The notes under the pieces are model-generated. The model had not been told where the DNA came from. It worked only from the letters and a program-made list of their open reading frames with translations, and searched no databases. The position numbers and the translations under genes were made by a program. From NCBI GenBank assembly GCA_019188255.1, contig JAETXT010000001.1, positions 3,906,001 through 3,970,000 on the forward strand: a stretch of DNA of 64,000 bases. The letters run 5' to 3'. This DNA comes from Verticillium longisporum. Taxonomy: Eukaryota; Ascomycota; Sordariomycetes; Glomerellales; Plectosphaerellaceae. This document shows positions 59,086 to 64,000 of this stretch, one piece after another. Position 1 is the first letter of the stretch, and each line of letters starts with the position of its first letter.

Positions 59086-62000
59086 TACCTTAATTTCTTA
59101 TAAGCTAAGCTTATAAGTTAAGTATATAAAAGGCTTTATAATATTAATTATAAAGCTAATCTAGTATTAGGATTCTATATTTAATTATAGGAAGGGGTCG
59201 AGTTTATAGTCCTAGGTAATATATTAATTAATTACCTCTTTAAGTTTCTAAGCTTACCTAAGTATATAGTATATAGAGCTCTAGTAGGTTTTAACGTCTC
59301 GAATTAAATTAAGAGGCTTAGGATAGCTAAGCTCCTTTTAAATATATAGAAAGAGTAGAAATCTCTTTATACTACGATTAATATAAATCGATAATAAGTA
59401 AATCTATATAGGTTAATAGAGGCGGCTATTATATTAATTATTATATATAGTTTAGATAACGTCTCGTATTATCGGGGATAAAGGTACTTAAATCTCTTTA
59501 TTTACCCCCTTATATCTAGCGGAGGGTTCCTTAACCCCTATCTTAAATAGAAGATCCTATAAATAGAGCTAGATAATATATAAAATATATTAAATAGTCT
59601 AGACTTTATACTAGATAAAGGCTAATAGAAGTATTATATTTAATTTATAGAGTCTTTTATTAAATAGTAATTTAACCTTTTCTCTTAATATAAACGATCT
59701 ATTATCGCCTATAATACTATAGATCTATATTATTATACTATTATTAATAAGGGTATCTATAATAAGGATATTTATAGCGTCTCTAGAGTATTAGCTATCT
59801 ATATCGATAATATCGAGAATAAGATAATACCTTTAAAAGGTATTATCGATCTAATACGTAATAATCCCTAATAGGGAATAACTAAGCTAAAGTATAGATT
59901 AAGAATCGATAATAATAGAAATATACCGACCTACTAGGATACGGCTTATACTATATTTAATAATCTCTTATAATCGATCCTTAAACTATAGATAGAGCGT
60001 TTTCGGGCTTAGTAGCTAATAGTTTACGTTTTAAAGCCCGTATACTTCGAGGAGGTTATAAAAATCCGGATTAGAGACTATATTAAATAAAAGAGCTATA
60101 GAGGTAATATAATTAATAAATATAAGCTTAATATATAAACGTTAAATAGATAATACTATATTCTAATAATAATTATTATATAATTATTATATTTAGCTCT
60201 ATATATATACTATTTTTACGATATCTAGGTTTATACCTTTATTATTACTCCGATTAGATCTATTCTAATAAACCTTTAAACTAAAGTAGTATTAGAGAGC
60301 CGAAGTCCTTATAATAGACCCCTTTAGAAGGTTTAAGTACTTTATAATAATTAAATAAATTTAATAGATAATTTATAGCTCCCCTTTTAATATTATTATA
60401 TTAATATAGAAATATATTTATATTATAGTTTAATAAATATAAATATTAATAAATAGCTTATAAAGGTCTAAAAGTCTATTATTCTATCGAACCCTATATT
60501 AAAACTATAGCGATAATTCGAACTAATTATACTATACTTCTTATTTTTCGCTAGAGTAAACGTATATATCGATCTAATAATAGCTTAATAAGTATATTAA
60601 TCTATATATAACGATTAGTATATTAGAGGAGGCTTAGTATAATAAGCTCGATAATAGATCTAGAAGGATATTAGAGACCTAACTTCTAGATATATTAAAG
60701 CCTATTTTATAATTTAATAAATATTTTTAGATAAAGGTTATTAAATCTTATTAAATAAATATAGAAATAAATATAGATTTAGGAGATTATATTCTATTAT
60801 ATAATAAAATGCCCCTTTATCCTAGGACCTATCTCCTTAATTTAATACCTTAAACTCTCCTTTTCTACTATTACCTATTCTTTTATTATATTACGCCTTT
60901 TTATTCTAATTACCTCGCTAATAAGATCTCTTATTAATCTAGAAACCGAAATACTAGAGACTCCTACTCTATCTATCCTATTACTAGTCCTTAATAGTAC
61001 TTTAGCCTATTTAAACTAAGCTATTAATTAGAGAGACGAAGTAGAATTACCCCCTCTCCCTAGGCTAGGGTAATCTCTTCCTAGGTAAAAGCACCCTTAG
61101 TCGATTATCTAGATAGGATTTAGGCTATTATTCTAGCCTTAGACCGAAGATTAGTAGAAGAAGCTTCCTTAGCATTATTAGATTACTTTAAAATAATTAA
61201 AAAGTTAATAAGTTCTATTTATAAAATATAGATTAAAGTAATAAAGTAGAAGTAAATCTTAAATAGCTTAATATATATCTATATTATAATTAATAGTTTA
61301 ATCGATATAATTATTAAGAGGCTATAATAATCGATTAAACTTCTAATTCCTAAAAATGCATTTATATAGCTTATTTATAAAATTATATAGGATCTTAAAA
61401 ATAGGAATAAATTTTAAATATAATCGATAGCTATTCTTACTTTCTAGGAAGCTATAGAAGCCTAGATAATTATAGTATTTATAGCTATATATTTAGGGGT
61501 AATATATACTAAATATACTATAATAATAAAGTAAAATATTATTCTTATTTAAGAAGTAATATCTATATTTAATTTATAGATATAATAATCCTATAATAGC
61601 TATATACCCTAGCCCTATAGCTATAGCTTAATTTACTCTATTCCCTAAGAATCTATTAACTAATAGACTATATCTATCTAGAGCTTTATATTAAAGGCTA
61701 TAATCTTAATAATATATTTAATATAATATTAATCTTTAACTATAATAGTCTAATAATTAATATAAATAGCGCCTTTAATATAGGCTATAATAATTAATAT
61801 TATTATAGATATATTAATAGAGCTAGATAATATATTCTATATTATTATTATAATCTACTACTTAATAGTATCCTAGATTATATAGAGGGCCTCCTCTCTA
61901 AAACGTATATTAGCCGAACTAGGCTCGGACTAAGCGATCTCGCGAACTAGGTAATAGAAAGGGGCCTTAGGAATAACTAAGCTAGGGTACTTCTAATAAT

Positions 62001-62369
62001 AGGTAATCTCCTATTACTATCTCTTTAGAAACGGTTATTATAAAGCTATTATATTAGAATAAATAATTTACGATGATCTTAATAGTATATCTAGCCTAGC
62101 TTAGTAATAATATAAGGGGCTCTTTTTATTATAGGGATATAGCGTATATTAATAGTTTCGCTTCTCGGCTTAGCTACTATTACCGTTTTCTTTAGAGTAG
62201 CTCTATATTTAGGGCTTATACTTTAACTAGGTATAGTCTTATTAGTAATAATAGCCCTATAGGCCCTAATAGTAGGGGCCTTTTTAGTAATTAATTTAGC
62301 TAGATAATATAATTATTATATAAATTATTATATAGGGATTATTAAATAAAACTTATATAGTATATTTAT

Positions 62370-62455
62370 AATAATAATTATTATTATTATTACTATTATT
62401 ATAGCTATTATTATTATTATTATTATTACTATTATTATTATAATTATTATTAATT
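62370..62455. repeat. (ATT)n-rich microsatellite region
   Basis: Imperfect ATT/TTA repeats over about 85 bp in degraded DNA. Confidence 0.75.
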
Positions 62456-62684
62456 TATTAAGATTTAGTTTAATTATAATTATTAAGTTTATTTATTCTT
62501 AAATTCTAATCTAGGTAATAATTTAGATATTTAAATAATTTATACTTTATATTCCTTCCTTCTATTATTAAATTACTTTCTAGGAAGGAATATAGGTTTA
62601 TTAGATAGCATTCCCTAGACTCTATAATAGCCTATATTATTATATTAATATTACTATATCGTATAACCTAAAATTACCTAAGCC

Positions 62685-63149
62685 TGTTACGACCTGGCAG
62701 CTTCCGAAGAGGGGAACACTGTCAGAGGGTTAGGGTTGCTGTTAGCAGAAGCTTAGGTTGTGACTCTGAGACGATGTGGTGTCGTAAGGCGTTGCGCACT
62801 CGTTACAATGAATACAAGGTAAGACTTAGATTGATCACTGTCGTGAGAAAGAATGTAAGTTATCTACAAGTCCAGAATGCCCGTCCTTATATACCCGTTC
62901 ATCCTGTCCTTGTTGTGTTGGTTAGTGAGCCTATGTTGGATGGCTCACTGTTAGTTCGTGATCCTCTCCGTGTTGGATCGGGGATCACGGTGATCCTAAC
63001 AGGTTGGTGATCCATGTTCTTGGATCACCGTTCCTGGTGATCTGGTCACGTGACTGCGTGCCAGCCGTTCTTATCTTATCGCTCCCTTTGGCTGTGTCAT
63101 CCTTCCTAGCTATCCTTGGGTCTTTTGACCTGGTCCTCTGGTTGTTACA
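62685..63149. mobile_element. Solo LTR of an LTR retrotransposon
   Basis: 465 bp beginning TGTTACGACC and ending GTTGTTACA, i.e. TG...CA with short inverted ends TGTTAC/GTTACA (partly imperfect). It is flanked by a perfect 5-bp duplication AAGCC at 62680-62684 and 63150-63154. Composition is normal, not RIP-like, in contrast to its surroundings. No internal retrotransposon domain is adjacent, so it is probably a solo LTR left by recombination between two LTRs. Superfamily (Ty3 or Ty1) cannot be told from the LTR alone. Confidence 0.8.
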
Positions 63150-63311
63150 AAGCCCTACTACCTATTTAGGTTTAGGTTTTCTTTTAGGTAGCCCATTTAA
63201 GCCTAAAACCTATTTAGGTAGTAGAGTAATAGGTTTTAGGCGGGTTTAGGTTTTTACGCTAAGCCTCTAGGTACCTAATAGGTTAAAATCTTTAGGTATT
63301 CCTAAGCCTAG

Positions 63312-64000
63312 TTCGTACTCGATATCATTTCCTTCTCTATAAAGGGCACGCAGACCTTTAGCTAGATTCTCCCTTTGTTCTCCTCTTTATCTAGTAATAA
63401 TACTTTAAGGTCTCGTTCCAATCAAAAGCCCTGCGACCAGCCCCTTACACTTGAATCGTATTATATAACTTTCGTAAACCTTAGAAGTGCTAGCAGCTTC
63501 AGTAACGAGGTCATGGCTCTGTCTCTCCTTGCCATTTCATTAGCCCCTTAATTATGGTGCTCAATCTCGATAGTCTTGAATGTGCATAGTATTAGGAGTC
63601 TGTGTGCCCCGTTGGTAGTAAAGATATGACCTGGGTGCATTGCTCTTTGCTTTGACAACTATCCTTGCGCTAGAGATTTATTCTTTCTAAGCTAGAGAAG
63701 TTGCGCTTCACCTGAACCTTAACTTCTTGATTCACTTATGTCGGCTATAAATGAGAAGACTTTTTACTTACTGTGCTAAGGCTGTGCTTCTCGCCTGCAT
63801 ATTCTTACTATCCGAGACTCACATCATCTATGGTTGAAAGAAGGAAAAACAGGGCTCTACCAGATTCCTTTGTCAATCACCAAGGTTTTCCTGTTTTCTT
63901 TAGTTAAAGCATACATTCAGGCAATCAAACGGCATTGAAGCAACGCCTCGAAGTGCTCTTGAGTGGTATGAGTCTGTGTCTCAGTCGTTTCACGGGTTTC
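63312..64000. other. Right-end flank, no gene seen
   Basis: Composition returns towards normal after the degraded block. No convincing frame, tRNA or repeat terminus is seen before the window ends. Confidence 0.5.

Larger units (their letters stand above)
54056..63311. mobile_element. RIP-degraded composite repeat block bounded by a short inverted repeat
   Basis: AT-rich, CA/TG-poor DNA running 54,056-63,311, interrupted only by the two younger insertions described separately. The left edge CTAGGCTTAGGAATACTTAAA (54056-54076) is repeated in inverse at the right edge (63291-63311) with one C/T difference. TTCGT occurs next to both edges (54050-54054 and 63312-63316, with one extra base on the left), a weak candidate for a target duplication. 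Without the insertions the block is about 6.9 kb. No frame longer than 60 codons survives outside the insertions, so the family cannot be named. Two separate copies of a short element in opposite orientation are an alternative. Confidence 0.55.

Noticed and set aside
62718..62735. Telomere-like GGGTTAGGGTT
   Set aside because: Only one to two units and inside the LTR; not a telomeric array.

Overview
The window is nuclear DNA of a filamentous ascomycete (Pezizomycotina, most likely a Sordariomycete). The evidence is short introns of about 50-60 nt with GTAAGT/GTATGT-type donors, fungal housekeeping genes (Rim15 kinase, STT3, dynein intermediate chain, ATP synthase subunit e, tubulin cofactor E), a Fot1-type transposon, and AT-rich blocks almost free of CA/TG dinucleotides, the footprint of repeat-induced point mutation (RIP). 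I cannot fix the species.

Layout. Positions 1-48,160 are ordinary gene space. In order: P5C dehydrogenase (-), a PhoD-type metallophosphatase (-), a secreted cyanovirin-N-homology protein (-), an MFS transporter (-), the Rim15 PAS/kinase/receiver protein (-), about 6 kb without a recognisable gene, an AT-hook protein (-), peroxisomal enoyl-CoA hydratase 2 (+), tubulin cofactor E (+), a CCCH zinc-finger protein (+), a pyridoxal-reductase-like aldo-keto reductase (+), dynein intermediate chain (-), ATP synthase subunit e (+), STT3 (+), and two proteins I do not recognise (+). The genes are monocistronic and functionally unrelated; there is no operon or obvious biosynthetic cluster.

Positions 48,300-63,310 form a transposon graveyard. 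A RIP-degraded hAT-like element (48,306-51,412, 8-bp target duplication) is followed by a small intact gene island holding one secreted type-B carboxylesterase (52,176-53,914). Then comes a second RIP-degraded block (54,056-63,311) bounded by a short inverted repeat and carrying a near-perfect 57-bp-arm palindrome. Two younger insertions of normal base composition sit inside this dead block: a Fot1/pogo-type DD35D transposon with 46-bp terminal inverted repeats and TA duplication (57,226-59,085), and a 465-bp solo LTR with a 5-bp duplication (62,685-63,149).

The most important technical observation is that four genes (Rim15, tubulin cofactor E, the MFS transporter and the Fot1-type transposase) carry ten frame breaks in total. 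Each is explained by exactly one missing base in or beside a short homopolymer, and restoring one base at each site makes each coding length a multiple of three. This looks like uncorrected homopolymer shortening in the assembly rather than ten real mutations, and automatic gene models here would be wrong. No clearly new multi-gene system was found; the best unexplained items are the two unrecognised proteins, the palindrome-bearing element and the tRNA-like sequence with an adjacent hairpin inside the hAT-like element.
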